This document shows, piece after piece, positions 56,950 through 64,000 of a DNA stretch of 64,000 nt (within the stretch, counting starts at the first letter, position 1; each line of letters opens with the position of its first letter). Both the position numbers and the translations under genes were made by a program. Below the pieces are notes generated by a model that worked only from the letters and a program-made list of their open reading frames with translations, was not told where the DNA came from and made no database searches. The stretch is from Thermoanaerobaculia bacterium. Lineage in GTDB: Bacteria; Acidobacteriota; Thermoanaerobaculia; Multivoradales; Multivoraceae. The stretch covers positions 496,001 to 560,000 of the forward strand of contig JAJEHN010000009.1 in the NCBI GenBank assembly GCA_022823665.1. Reading direction: 5' to 3'.

Positions 56950-59337
56950 GTGGAACCGCTGCTTGCCGAAGCGGAGCGCCTCGCTTTCGAGCGGCTGGAA
57001 GGCCCGGGCGCGCGCGAACGCTTTCTCCGCGCCTTCTGGGCGGCGCGGCCCGAGCGCCTGCTCGAACGCTGGCAGGAGAACCGCGAGGCCCGCAACCAGC
57101 TCCGGGAACGCTCGCCGGCGATGGAGCGCGCAGTCCTCCTGGCCGGGAAGCCCGCGTTCCGGCAGCCGGTCGAGCCCTGCGAATCGGAACTCCGGCGGAT
57201 CGAGATCTGGATCTATGACGGCTGGCGGCTCGAACACCAGCTCGGTCGTCCGCCGCCGCCCGGCGAAGACGAGATCGTCCTGGCGTTCGTCCAGCAGGTG
57301 AACTTCGACCCGCGGTCCATGCGGCTGTGGTCGCCGGCCTCGGGTGTCGATCTGGCCTTCGAACCGGAACAGCCGGCAGGCGCGGACGACGACTTCGAGA
57401 CACAGCCGGCCGGCGCGCTTCGGGTGCTGGACCAGGCGGAACGGCGCCGCTGCCTGACTCCGACCGAGCGCCGCCGCCTGGAGCGGCGGCTCAGCCGCGC
57501 CGTCAGTTGGAAGGAGTTCATCGACCGGCTGGGCTGGGCCGGCGCTGCGCCCGACGGCGGCTGGGTGGACCGCTTCCTTCGCGTCGAAGCAGTGCTCGAC
57601 GTCGACGTCATGGCGCTGCCAGGCGTTGCACTCGACCTCGAACCCCTCGGCAGCGAGAACCGGCGCACGGCGATTCGCGGGCGGCTGCGGCTGCCACCCG
57701 ACCACCTCGCCGCGATCGGCGCCGAGCAGATCCTCGATCGCGTGACGATCACCGGCGATGTCTTCCTGCGCGACCGCCTGGCCGACGCCTTCGTCGTCAC
57801 CCATCACGTGAGCGGCGGAAGCGCGGACATCGCCCTCGACTTCTACCGCCGGCTTCCAGCCGGCAACTACCGGCTAGAGCTCCGCGCAGAAGATCGCCTG
57901 GGCCGCGGCCTGCTCCGGATGAGCCGCACGCTCGAGGTGCCCGGGCTCGGCGGGCCGCCCGGCATCCCGGGTCTCGGCCTCCTGAGCCGCCGCGAGACGA
58001 TCGTGCTCAACCAGTTGCCGAGCGTCGAGTTGCTGGCGCCCGAGGGCCGCGTCCTCGGTTCGGCCTTCACGGCCCGTGTCGTCGCCAGCCCGGCGGTCGC
58101 CCGGGTCGTCTTCCTGCGCGATGGCGAGACGGTCGCAACCGCCGACGTCCCTCCGTTCGTGCGAGACCTCGAGCTGCCGGGCCGCCGCCACCGGATCGAG
58201 GTCCGGGGACAGGACGCCGCGGGTGTGCTCCTGGCGCGTCATGAACTGGAGATCGAGCGGGAAGAACATCCGTTCTCCATCGCGATCGAGCGCCCGGATC
58301 CGGCTTTCATCGAGGAGGCGCTCGACCTGTCCGTGCGCGTCGACGTGCCGTCCGGCCGGGAGCTCGACCGCGTCGACTGCCATCTGGACGCCGAACTCCT
58401 CGAGAGCATGACGGCGCCGCCGTTCCGATGCTCCGTTCCGGCCGGACTGCGCCTTCCTCTGAGCTTCGTTCGGGCCGCCGCCACGCTCCGCACGGGCGAA
58501 ACGGTCGAGGACCTCGTCTTCCTCGGTTCGGGAGCACCGGAAGAGATCGAGGTACGCCTGGTCGACCTGCTGGTCTCGGTCGGAGGCCGGCAGGCCGGGC
58601 CGGCAACGGGACTCGGCGCGGCCGACTTCCGTGTCCTGCACCGGGGCGTCGAGGCGCGGATTCGCGACTTCAGGAACCTCGCCGACCGACCGCTCACCGT
58701 GGCCCTGCTGATGGACATCTCGAGTTCGATGGGCCGCGGCGTCCGCGTCGCCTCGACCAGTGCCCAACGTTTCTTCGAGGGCATCCTCACCGATCGAGAC
58801 GTCGCCAGCCTCATCGTCTTCAACCACGACCTGGACCGTCTGGCGCCCTTCTCAGACGACACCCGCCTGCTCCGCTACGCCGCCGAGGGCCTGCGGGCAT
58901 GGGGTTCCACCCGGCTCTACGACGGGATCTCCTATGCCGTTTCGTCGTTCGCGGGCCGTCCGGACCGGCGCGCCCTGGTCGTGCTCAGCGACGGCGCCGA
59001 CACGGACAGCAATCTCGACTTCGAGCGCGTGCTGGTGCAGGTCGAGCTGGCCGGCGTCGTCGTCTACCCGATCGCCCTGCGCATCAACGACCCGGCGACC
59101 TCCGAGGCGCTGGAACGTCTCGCGGATCGCACCGGCGGCCGCTACCACGTCGCCGCTTCAGTCGAGGACCTGGACCGCATCTACCGGGAGATCGAGCACG
59201 ATCTCCGCTCCCAGTACCTGATCGCGTTCGAACCGCCGCCCGGCGTCGAGCCACGCGCCGACGGGCTGCGAGACATCGAAGTCGGGGTGTCGCGGGCGGG
59301 GCTGACGGTGACCGGCGTGCGGAGCCGGGGGAGGTAG
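56950..59337 (+). CDS. GWxTD-domain plus VWFA-related protein (apparent signal peptide upstream lacks a start codon)
   Basis: At least 795 residues. The N-terminal part (ERFLRAFWAARPERLLERWQ, IEIWIYDGWRLEHQLG) matches the GWxTD-type domain. The middle is beta-sandwich-like. The C-terminal about 200 residues are an acidobacterial VWFA-related domain with MIDAS-like DISSSMGRG (about 588) and VVLSDGADTDSNLDF, and Ser-rich loops. GTG 56950 is the first canonical start in frame. However, translation of the same frame upstream from about 56810 gives a convincing signal peptide (LFVAAATLVAAAAPAEAQG) followed by sequence that joins smoothly, yet no ATG/GTG/TTG occurs between the stop at 56704 and 56950. 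Either a one-base frameshift near 56808-56825 or a noncanonical start is likely, so the true protein is exported and longer. Confidence 0.8.
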   Translation: MEPLLAEAERLAFERLEGPGARERFLRAFWAARPERLLERWQENREARNQLRERSPAMERAVLLAGKPAFRQPVEPCESELRRIEIWIYDGWRLEHQLGRPPPPGEDEIVLAFVQQVNFDPRSMRLWSPASGVDLAFEPEQPAGADDDFETQPAGALRVLDQAERRRCLTPTERRRLERRLSRAVSWKEFIDRLGWAGAAPDGGWVDRFLRVEAVLDVDVMALPGVALDLEPLGSENRRTAIRGRLRLPPDHLAAIGAEQILDRVTITGDVFLRDRLADAFVVTHHVSGGSADIALDFYRRLPAGNYRLELRAEDRLGRGLLRMSRTLEVPGLGGPPGIPGLGLLSRRETIVLNQLPSVELLAPEGRVLGSAFTARVVASPAVARVVFLRDGETVATADVPPFVRDLELPGRRHRIEVRGQDAAGVLLARHELEIEREEHPFSIAIERPDPAFIEEALDLSVRVDVPSGRELDRVDCHLDAELLESMTAPPFRCSVPAGLRLPLSFVRAAATLRTGETVEDLVFLGSGAPEEIEVRLVDLLVSVGGRQAGPATGLGAADFRVLHRGVEARIRDFRNLADRPLTVALLMDISSSMGRGVRVASTSAQRFFEGILTDRDVASLIVFNHDLDRLAPFSDDTRLLRYAAEGLRAWGSTRLYDGISYAVSSFAGRPDRRALVVLSDGADTDSNLDFERVLVQVELAGVVVYPIALRINDPATSEALERLADRTGGRYHVAASVEDLDRIYREIEHDLRSQYLIAFEPPPGVEPRADGLRDIEVGVSRAGLTVTGVRSRGR

Positions 59338-59362
59338 AGGCGAGGGAACGTAGACTGCCGGC

Positions 59363-60649
59363 ATGAGGGGGGCGCGGCCGGCTATGGGGGCAATCGAACG
59401 CGTCCTGATCCGGCCCTGCCGCGAAGCGGAGGGCGGCGCGGGCTTCTGGCTCTTCGTCGGCCACCTCGTCACCACGTTCGGCATCGCGCTGTCGAACTTC
59501 CTCCTCTTATTCACCCTGATCTGGGCCGGCGTCCGGCGAAAGCGGCTCCACTTCGCCACCGGCGACGAGGATCGGCGACGGCGGCGGCGGATCCTGCTCC
59601 CCCTCGCCGCCTACTCCGCCTGCTTCGTGCTCTCGGCCGTCTTCTCCTACGGGCCGGCGACCAGCCTGGGCGAACTGTCGACGCTCTTCTCCGTCCTGAC
59701 CCTGCCGCTGGCCCTGCTGCTCGTCCGGGGCGAACGCCAGGTGCGGGTTGCCATCGTCTCGCTGGTTGGGATCTCGGCCGTACTCGCGGTCTACGGCCTG
59801 GCGCAGTTCGCCTTTACCGACTACGGCCCCCTCCACCAACGGATCCCCGGGCCGTTCTCGCACTACATGACGTTCTCCGGCGTCCTGCTGCTCGGCCTCG
59901 CCCTGATCGCCGGCCGCCTCAGCAGCGCGGGCGGCTGGCGCTCCCGCGTCAACTGGGTAGGCCTGGCGCTCGTCGGCGGCGCGCTCGTCCTGACCCTGAC
60001 CCGCAGCGCCTGGCTCGGGGCTTTCGCTCTCGCGGTCGCGGCGATGGCTCTTCAGCGCCGCCGCGTCTTCCTGAGTTTCGCCGCCGCGCTGGTCCTGGCC
60101 GCCGCCTCGCTCGCCGCCGTGGCGCCGACCCTGTGGCCGACCTACTGGCAGCGGGCGACCTCGATGGCGGATGTCCGCAATCCCTCGAACTACGACCGCT
60201 TGTGCATGCTGTGGGCAGGCCGCCAGATGATCGTCGATCGCCCGTTCACGGGCATCGGCCCGGCCATGGTCCGCGAGTGGTACCCGGCCTACCGCCATCC
60301 GACCTCGGTCCGGCCGCGCGTGAAGCACCTGCACAACACGTTCGTCCACATGGCCGCGAGCCGCGGCATCCCGTCCCTGCTCGCCTATCTCTGGCTGATG
60401 GCCGCGGCGGCGGCGATCGCGTTCGAGGGCTATCGCCGCGAAGGCGGCCGGGCCGGGCCGCGGGCCGATCTCTACCTGGGCGTCCTGTTCGCCCTGCTGG
60501 CGCTGAACGTGGCCGGTCTGTTCGAGGCGAACTGGCGCGACACGGAGATTCAGCGCTGGACGCTGTTCCTGCTGGCCCTGCCGGTTATCCTCCGCGCTCC
60601 AGACGACCAGCCCGGAGACTCGGCATGCACCTCGACCGCCTCAGCCTGA
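59363..60649 (+). CDS. O-antigen ligase/polymerase-like membrane protein (Wzy_C family)
   Basis: 428-residue polytopic protein with ten or more hydrophobic segments and the long periplasmic loop near the C terminus typical of WaaL/Wzy-type proteins. The conserved block NYDRLCMLWAGRQMIVDRPF, followed by TGIGPAMVREWYPAY and HLHNTFVHMAASRGIP, contains the His/Arg residues associated with glycan transfer. Start is ATG 59363, or ATG 59384 (MGAIERVLI). The function is probably glycan ligation to a lipid carrier or a protein; the partner pathway is not in the window. Its last 25 bases overlap the amidase gene. Confidence 0.85.
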   Translation: MRGARPAMGAIERVLIRPCREAEGGAGFWLFVGHLVTTFGIALSNFLLLFTLIWAGVRRKRLHFATGDEDRRRRRRILLPLAAYSACFVLSAVFSYGPATSLGELSTLFSVLTLPLALLLVRGERQVRVAIVSLVGISAVLAVYGLAQFAFTDYGPLHQRIPGPFSHYMTFSGVLLLGLALIAGRLSSAGGWRSRVNWVGLALVGGALVLTLTRSAWLGAFALAVAAMALQRRRVFLSFAAALVLAAASLAAVAPTLWPTYWQRATSMADVRNPSNYDRLCMLWAGRQMIVDRPFTGIGPAMVREWYPAYRHPTSVRPRVKHLHNTFVHMAASRGIPSLLAYLWLMAAAAAIAFEGYRREGGRAGPRADLYLGVLFALLALNVAGLFEANWRDTEIQRWTLFLLALPVILRAPDDQPGDSACTSTASA

Positions 60650-62043
60650 TCCAGCTCCTCGACCTTCTGTCAGCCCGGGAGATCTCCTGCGCCGAGTTGA
60701 TGAACGCCACGCTGGATCGCATCGAGGCCACGCACCCGAAGCTCAACGCCGTCGTCAGCCAGCGTCCGCGCGAAGAGTTGCTGGCGGACGCCGAAGCGGC
60801 CGACGCTCGACGCGCCGCCGGCGACGCCCGGCCGCTGGAGGGCGTGCCCCTCGGCGTCAAGGATCTCGAGGACGTGGCCGGCATGGTGACGTCGATGGGC
60901 TCGCGGGTGTTCCGCGATCAGGTCGTCGAGGCCGACTCGACCCAGGTCGCGCGGCTGCGGAACGCGGGCGCGATCGTCGTCGGCAAGACGAACACCCCGG
61001 AGTTCGGGTTCACCGCGATCACGAAGAACCCCCTGTTCGGCGTCACCCGCTCGCCCTGGGACCTGGAGCGCACGCCCGGCGGCTCGAGCGGCGGTTCCTC
61101 CGCCGTGCTGGCGGGCGGCGTGCTGCCTCTCGTCACCTCCTCGGACGGCGGCGGCTCGATCCGGATTCCGGCCAGCTTCACCGGCGCGTTCGGCCTGAAG
61201 CCGAGCCAGGGCCGGATACCGCGCGGGCCGATGAAGGCCTGGGACTACGGCAGCACGTCGGTCTACGGCCCCCTCACCCGGACGGTAGAGGACGGCGCCC
61301 TGTTCCTCGACTTGGTCGCCGGCCCCTCGCCCTGCGATCCCGCTTCGCTGCCCCATCCCGGTCTGAGCTACCGCGAGGTGCTCGAATCGGGGCTCCCCGC
61401 TTCCGTCCGCATCGCCTGGTCGCCGGACCTTGGCTACGCAAGGGTCCAGGCGGACGTCGCGCGCGTGGCCGCGAACGCCGCGGCCGTGTTCGATCAGGCC
61501 GGTCTCCCGGTCGAACCGCTCGAGGAGCACGTGCCGGGCGGTCCGCCGATGCTCACCGCCGCCTGGGGCTCGCTGGGCAACTTCCTGATCGCGGGCCAGA
61601 TCCACGAACCGCTTCGAAACCAGCGCCAGGACATGACCCACTCGTTCGCGGAGGCGCTGGAACGCTCCTGGGAGATGACGCCCGAGACGTTCGGCGCCGC
61701 GGCGCGAGAGCGCGGCCGGCTGAATCTCTGGTGCGGCGAGGTCTTCGACCGCTTCGATCTGCTGCTGACGCCGACCGTTCCCTACGATCCGCCGCCCGCC
61801 CGCGGTCCCTTCCCCACCCACACGGAGGGCCGGGAGCAGGTGCCGGCGGGCGTCGCGGCGTTCACGATTCCGTTCAACATGTCCGGCCACCCGGCGGCGA
61901 CGGTGCGCGCCGGCCTCTCCGACGCCGGCCTGCCGGTCGGCCTGCAGATCGTCGGACCGCGTCACCGGGACGATCTGGTGATGCGGGCCGCACGGCTGTT
62001 CGAGCGGGCGCGCCCCTGGCACCCGACGTGGCCGGAGGTCTGA
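60625..62043 (+). CDS. Amidase-signature-family amidase
   Basis: 472-residue serine amidase of the GatA/AmiE-signature family. The catalytic triad is readable: Lys in PLGVKDLEDVAG, the cis-Ser in TSSDGGGSIRIPASFTG and the nucleophile Ser region TPGGSSGGSSAVLAGGV. ATG 60625 (MHLDRLSLIQLL) gives a complete N terminus. It is not gatA by context: no gatB or gatC is near, and the C-terminal part resembles general amidases or 6-aminohexanoate-dimer hydrolases. It overlaps the O-antigen ligase gene by 25 bases, suggesting coupled translation. Confidence 0.9.
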   Translation: MHLDRLSLIQLLDLLSAREISCAELMNATLDRIEATHPKLNAVVSQRPREELLADAEAADARRAAGDARPLEGVPLGVKDLEDVAGMVTSMGSRVFRDQVVEADSTQVARLRNAGAIVVGKTNTPEFGFTAITKNPLFGVTRSPWDLERTPGGSSGGSSAVLAGGVLPLVTSSDGGGSIRIPASFTGAFGLKPSQGRIPRGPMKAWDYGSTSVYGPLTRTVEDGALFLDLVAGPSPCDPASLPHPGLSYREVLESGLPASVRIAWSPDLGYARVQADVARVAANAAAVFDQAGLPVEPLEEHVPGGPPMLTAAWGSLGNFLIAGQIHEPLRNQRQDMTHSFAEALERSWEMTPETFGAAARERGRLNLWCGEVFDRFDLLLTPTVPYDPPPARGPFPTHTEGREQVPAGVAAFTIPFNMSGHPAATVRAGLSDAGLPVGLQIVGPRHRDDLVMRAARLFERARPWHPTWPEV

Positions 62044-62062
62044 CCGCAGCCGGCTCCCGGCC

Positions 62063-63085
62063 TCAGGGGATGACGGTGACCTTGACCGCGCCGCTTCCCT
62101 TGTCGCCCGCGATCTCGAAGGCGCGATCGAACTCCGCCAGCGGCACCTCGTGGGTGAGCAGCCCCGAGTAGTCTTCGCCATCCGCCGCCAGGATACGCAC
62201 CGCCTCGGCGAAGTCCTCTTCGCCCGGGCGCCGCGCGTAGCAGTTGGACCACTGAAGCCGCGCCTCCTTGCCGAGCAGCGTGAGCGGATCGAGGGTCAGC
62301 GGCCCCATGAAGACACCCAGGACGCAGACCGTGCCCCCGGGGGCGAGTGCGATGCCGGCGGTCGTCATCGTGTCGGCCAGACCGCCCACGGTCTCGACGA
62401 CGAGATCGGCGTCGTAGCCCGTCAGGTCTTCCGCAGGGCCTTCGTCGATCACCCGGTGGGCGCCGAGCCGTTTCGCCAGTTCTGCCTGATGCGGATAGCG
62501 GGCCGTGACGGCCACGTCGTCGAACCCCCAGGCACGGGCGACCGCGACGACCGCGAGGCCGATCGAGCCGGCCCCCAGGATCAGCAGGCGATCCGGCGGC
62601 CTGGCCTGGTCCGCGCCGCACAGGCGCAACCCGTGGACCGCGACGGCGAAGGGCTCGGCGAGCGCGGCCAGCGTCGGCGCCAGCCCGTCAGGCACCCGAT
62701 ACAGGCGATGCGCCGGCACGACCACCGCGTCGGCGAAGCCGCCCGGACGGCGCAGGCCGTAGAGCTGGAGTTCCCGGCAAATCGAGTCCCGGCCTTCGCG
62801 GCAGGGTTCGCAGTCGCCGCACGAGGCCAGGGGTTCGACCACGACCGCCTCGCCGGCGGCGACGCCGGCGACACCCGCGCCAAGGACGTCGACCACGCCC
62901 GCCATTTCGTGACCCATGATCGATCCCGGATCGATGATGGGTTTCGGGCTGTGAACCAGGTGCAGGTCCGTGCCGCACAGGCCGCAGGCGGAGATCCGAA
63001 GCCGGACCTCGCCCGGGCCGGGCTCCGGCAGCGGACGCTCGGCCAGCGCCACTTGTCCCGGACCCCGATAGATGCCCGCGCGCAT
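62063..63085 (-). CDS. Zinc-dependent alcohol dehydrogenase (MDR superfamily)
   Basis: 340-residue medium-chain dehydrogenase. Catalytic zinc ligands lie in ACGLCGTDLHLVH and GHEMAGVV, and the structural zinc site in CGDCEPCREGRDSIC. The NAD-binding glycine motif is ILGAGSIGLAVVAVARAWG. ATG 63083-63085 (MRAGIYRGPGQ) is the start; the longer frame adds arginine-rich sequence. It is a likely sorbitol/threonine-dehydrogenase-like enzyme, but substrate is undetermined. The gene is convergent with the amidase and 32 bases downstream of the PDZ gene. Confidence 0.9.
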   Translation of the reverse strand: MRAGIYRGPGQVALAERPLPEPGPGEVRLRISACGLCGTDLHLVHSPKPIIDPGSIMGHEMAGVVDVLGAGVAGVAAGEAVVVEPLASCGDCEPCREGRDSICRELQLYGLRRPGGFADAVVVPAHRLYRVPDGLAPTLAALAEPFAVAVHGLRLCGADQARPPDRLLILGAGSIGLAVVAVARAWGFDDVAVTARYPHQAELAKRLGAHRVIDEGPAEDLTGYDADLVVETVGGLADTMTTAGIALAPGGTVCVLGVFMGPLTLDPLTLLGKEARLQWSNCYARRPGEEDFAEAVRILAADGEDYSGLLTHEVPLAEFDRAFEIAGDKGSGAVKVTVIP

Positions 63086-63117
63086 CGCGCGGACCTTAGC
63101 CCAGAGGACCGGCTGAC

Positions 63118-64000
63118 CTAGAAGCCGAGTTCCGAGCAGTCCGCCGCTTCGCCGTTCACGGTGCAGGCGCAGTCGCCGCCGGTGCAGTCGACGTTCACTT
63201 CGCACTCGCCGGAGTCGCCGCAGGCCGAGGCGGCGAACTCGAAGGAGTTCCCGTTGTCCACGTCGACCGTGCAGTCCTCGCCGTCCTCGCAGGCGACCTT
63301 GACCTCGATGACGCGCGCCTCGCCATCGGCCGTGGCCGCGACCGCGTGGACCGACGGCGAGATCGCCATCGCGACCTCGCGCTCCCGTTCCTCGAGCGTG
63401 GCGTCCATCTTCTGCACCTGGCCGTCGCGCCAGACCTCGAGCACGACCGTGTCGCCGTCCTCGTTGCCACGGATCGCCCGCGCCAGGGCGGCCGCCGAAG
63501 CGACCGGCTGGTCGCCGACGGCGGTCACGATGTCGCCGACCTCCAGGCCGGCGCGGAGCGCCGGGCTGCCGTCCACGACCTTGCCGACCATGACGCCCGC
63601 GTCGTCGGGCACGCCGAAGTGCGTCCGCAGTTCCGGCGTCAGCTCGGAGAGCTGCACGCCCAGGAAGGCGCCTCCGCCGTGACGCCCGTGAAGACGCGCG
63701 CCGGCATCGCCGAGGCGCTGCATGACCCGGTGCACGCGCCGACGCACTCTCTCGCCGACCTCCCCGTCACCCTCGTGGTCCTCGATCAGGACCACGTCGT
63801 GGCCGTCGGCCTCGAAGACCCTGACGTTCTCCTCGGAAACCCACTCGTGGTCGCCGCCCTCGAGAACCCGGACGTCGCCGTCGTCGCCGACGAAGACCAT
63901 CCGGCTCACGCGCTCTTCGCAGTCCTCGCCGTCAGCACAGTCCGCGATCTTCTTGATCTGGATCTTGTGGACCTTCTTCTCTTCACCGTCATCCGCGAGA
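63118..64000 (-). CDS. PDZ-domain protein with cysteine-rich acidic tail (5' end beyond the window)
   Basis: At least 294 codons are open to the right edge with no start or stop before it. Visible from the right: acidic/lysine-rich KKIADCADGEDCEERVSRM, then a Gly/acidic segment, a PDZ domain (AFLGVQLSELTPELRTHFGV, GKVVDGSPALRAGLEVGDIV, VGDQPVASAAALARAIRGN), a linker and a C-terminal stretch with many Cys (KVACEDGEDCTVDVDN, SACGDSGECEVNVDCTGGDC, CTVNGEAADCSELGF). The even distribution of cysteines suggests disulfides or metal binding in the periplasm. It is not a complete DegP: no protease domain is visible. The start outside the window is assumed. Confidence 0.75.
   Translation of the reverse strand, partial: LADDGEEKKVHKIQIKKIADCADGEDCEERVSRMVFVGDDGDVRVLEGGDHEWVSEENVRVFEADGHDVVLIEDHEGDGEVGERVRRRVHRVMQRLGDAGARLHGRHGGGAFLGVQLSELTPELRTHFGVPDDAGVMVGKVVDGSPALRAGLEVGDIVTAVGDQPVASAAALARAIRGNEDGDTVVLEVWRDGQVQKMDATLEEREREVAMAISPSVHAVAATADGEARVIEVKVACEDGEDCTVDVDNGNSFEFAASACGDSGECEVNVDCTGGDCACTVNGEAADCSELGF

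Overview
This is a GC-rich (roughly 70%), densely coding chromosomal window with many GTG starts and many 4-base gene overlaps. Two things point to Acidobacteriota: a GWxTD plus VWFA-related protein (56950-59337), an architecture I associate with that phylum, and secreted families common there (an HPDLQGVW-type protein, a cytochrome c/copper-oxygenase-like protein, LolA-like paralogs, an ABC permease fused to an M1-like domain). This assignment is inference from gene content; there is no rRNA in the window. I saw no tRNA, CRISPR, transposase, prophage or origin.

Layout. Positions 1-2558 (minus): hpt, a LolC/E-type permease, lolD and the first codons of a ClpC-type gene. Positions 2621-4984 (plus): purine nucleoside phosphorylase and lysS. 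Positions 5058-13160 (minus): a tightly packed housekeeping run hisS-aspS-aroB-ftsY-ribD-ribE-unknown. Positions 13308-15170: a Uma2 nuclease-fold protein and an AI-2E family membrane protein. Positions 15284-24897 (minus): an AddAB-type helicase-nuclease pair behind a PQQ-type beta-propeller, a cupin and a duplicated NTF2-like protein. Positions 24952-28911: sulfatase, Asp/Glu racemase, and a cytochrome c/copper-oxygenase-like protein.

Positions 29128-44833 (plus) are the most unusual part: a ~15.7 kb membrane-export locus. It encodes an ABC ATPase, an ABC-2 permease fused to a zinc-less M1-peptidase-like module and a golvesin-type tail, a lipoprotein RND adaptor, an RND permease, a 1599-residue RND permease fused in frame to an ABC ATPase (itself interrupted by a membrane insertion), an ABC permease, a 99-residue secreted peptide with a near-canonical double-glycine-type leader motif, and a second copy of the ABC permease. 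The gene order suggests one machine or two interlocked ones, and the peptide is a candidate substrate or signal. This is the best candidate for an undescribed system.

Positions 44858-64000 are a mixed accessory/housekeeping set: secreted HPDLQGVW protein, lipoprotein, MFS transporter, R2lox oxidase with all ligands and cross-link residues, NPP-type phosphodiesterase, a NorQ/NorD-like AAA+/VWA pair without nor genes, pterin dehydratase, luciferase-like oxidoreductase behind a perfect 35-bp inverted repeat, two secreted LolA-like paralogs, the GWxTD/VWA protein (no canonical start upstream of its apparent signal peptide), O-antigen ligase-like protein, amidase, zinc alcohol dehydrogenase and a cysteine-rich PDZ protein running off the window.
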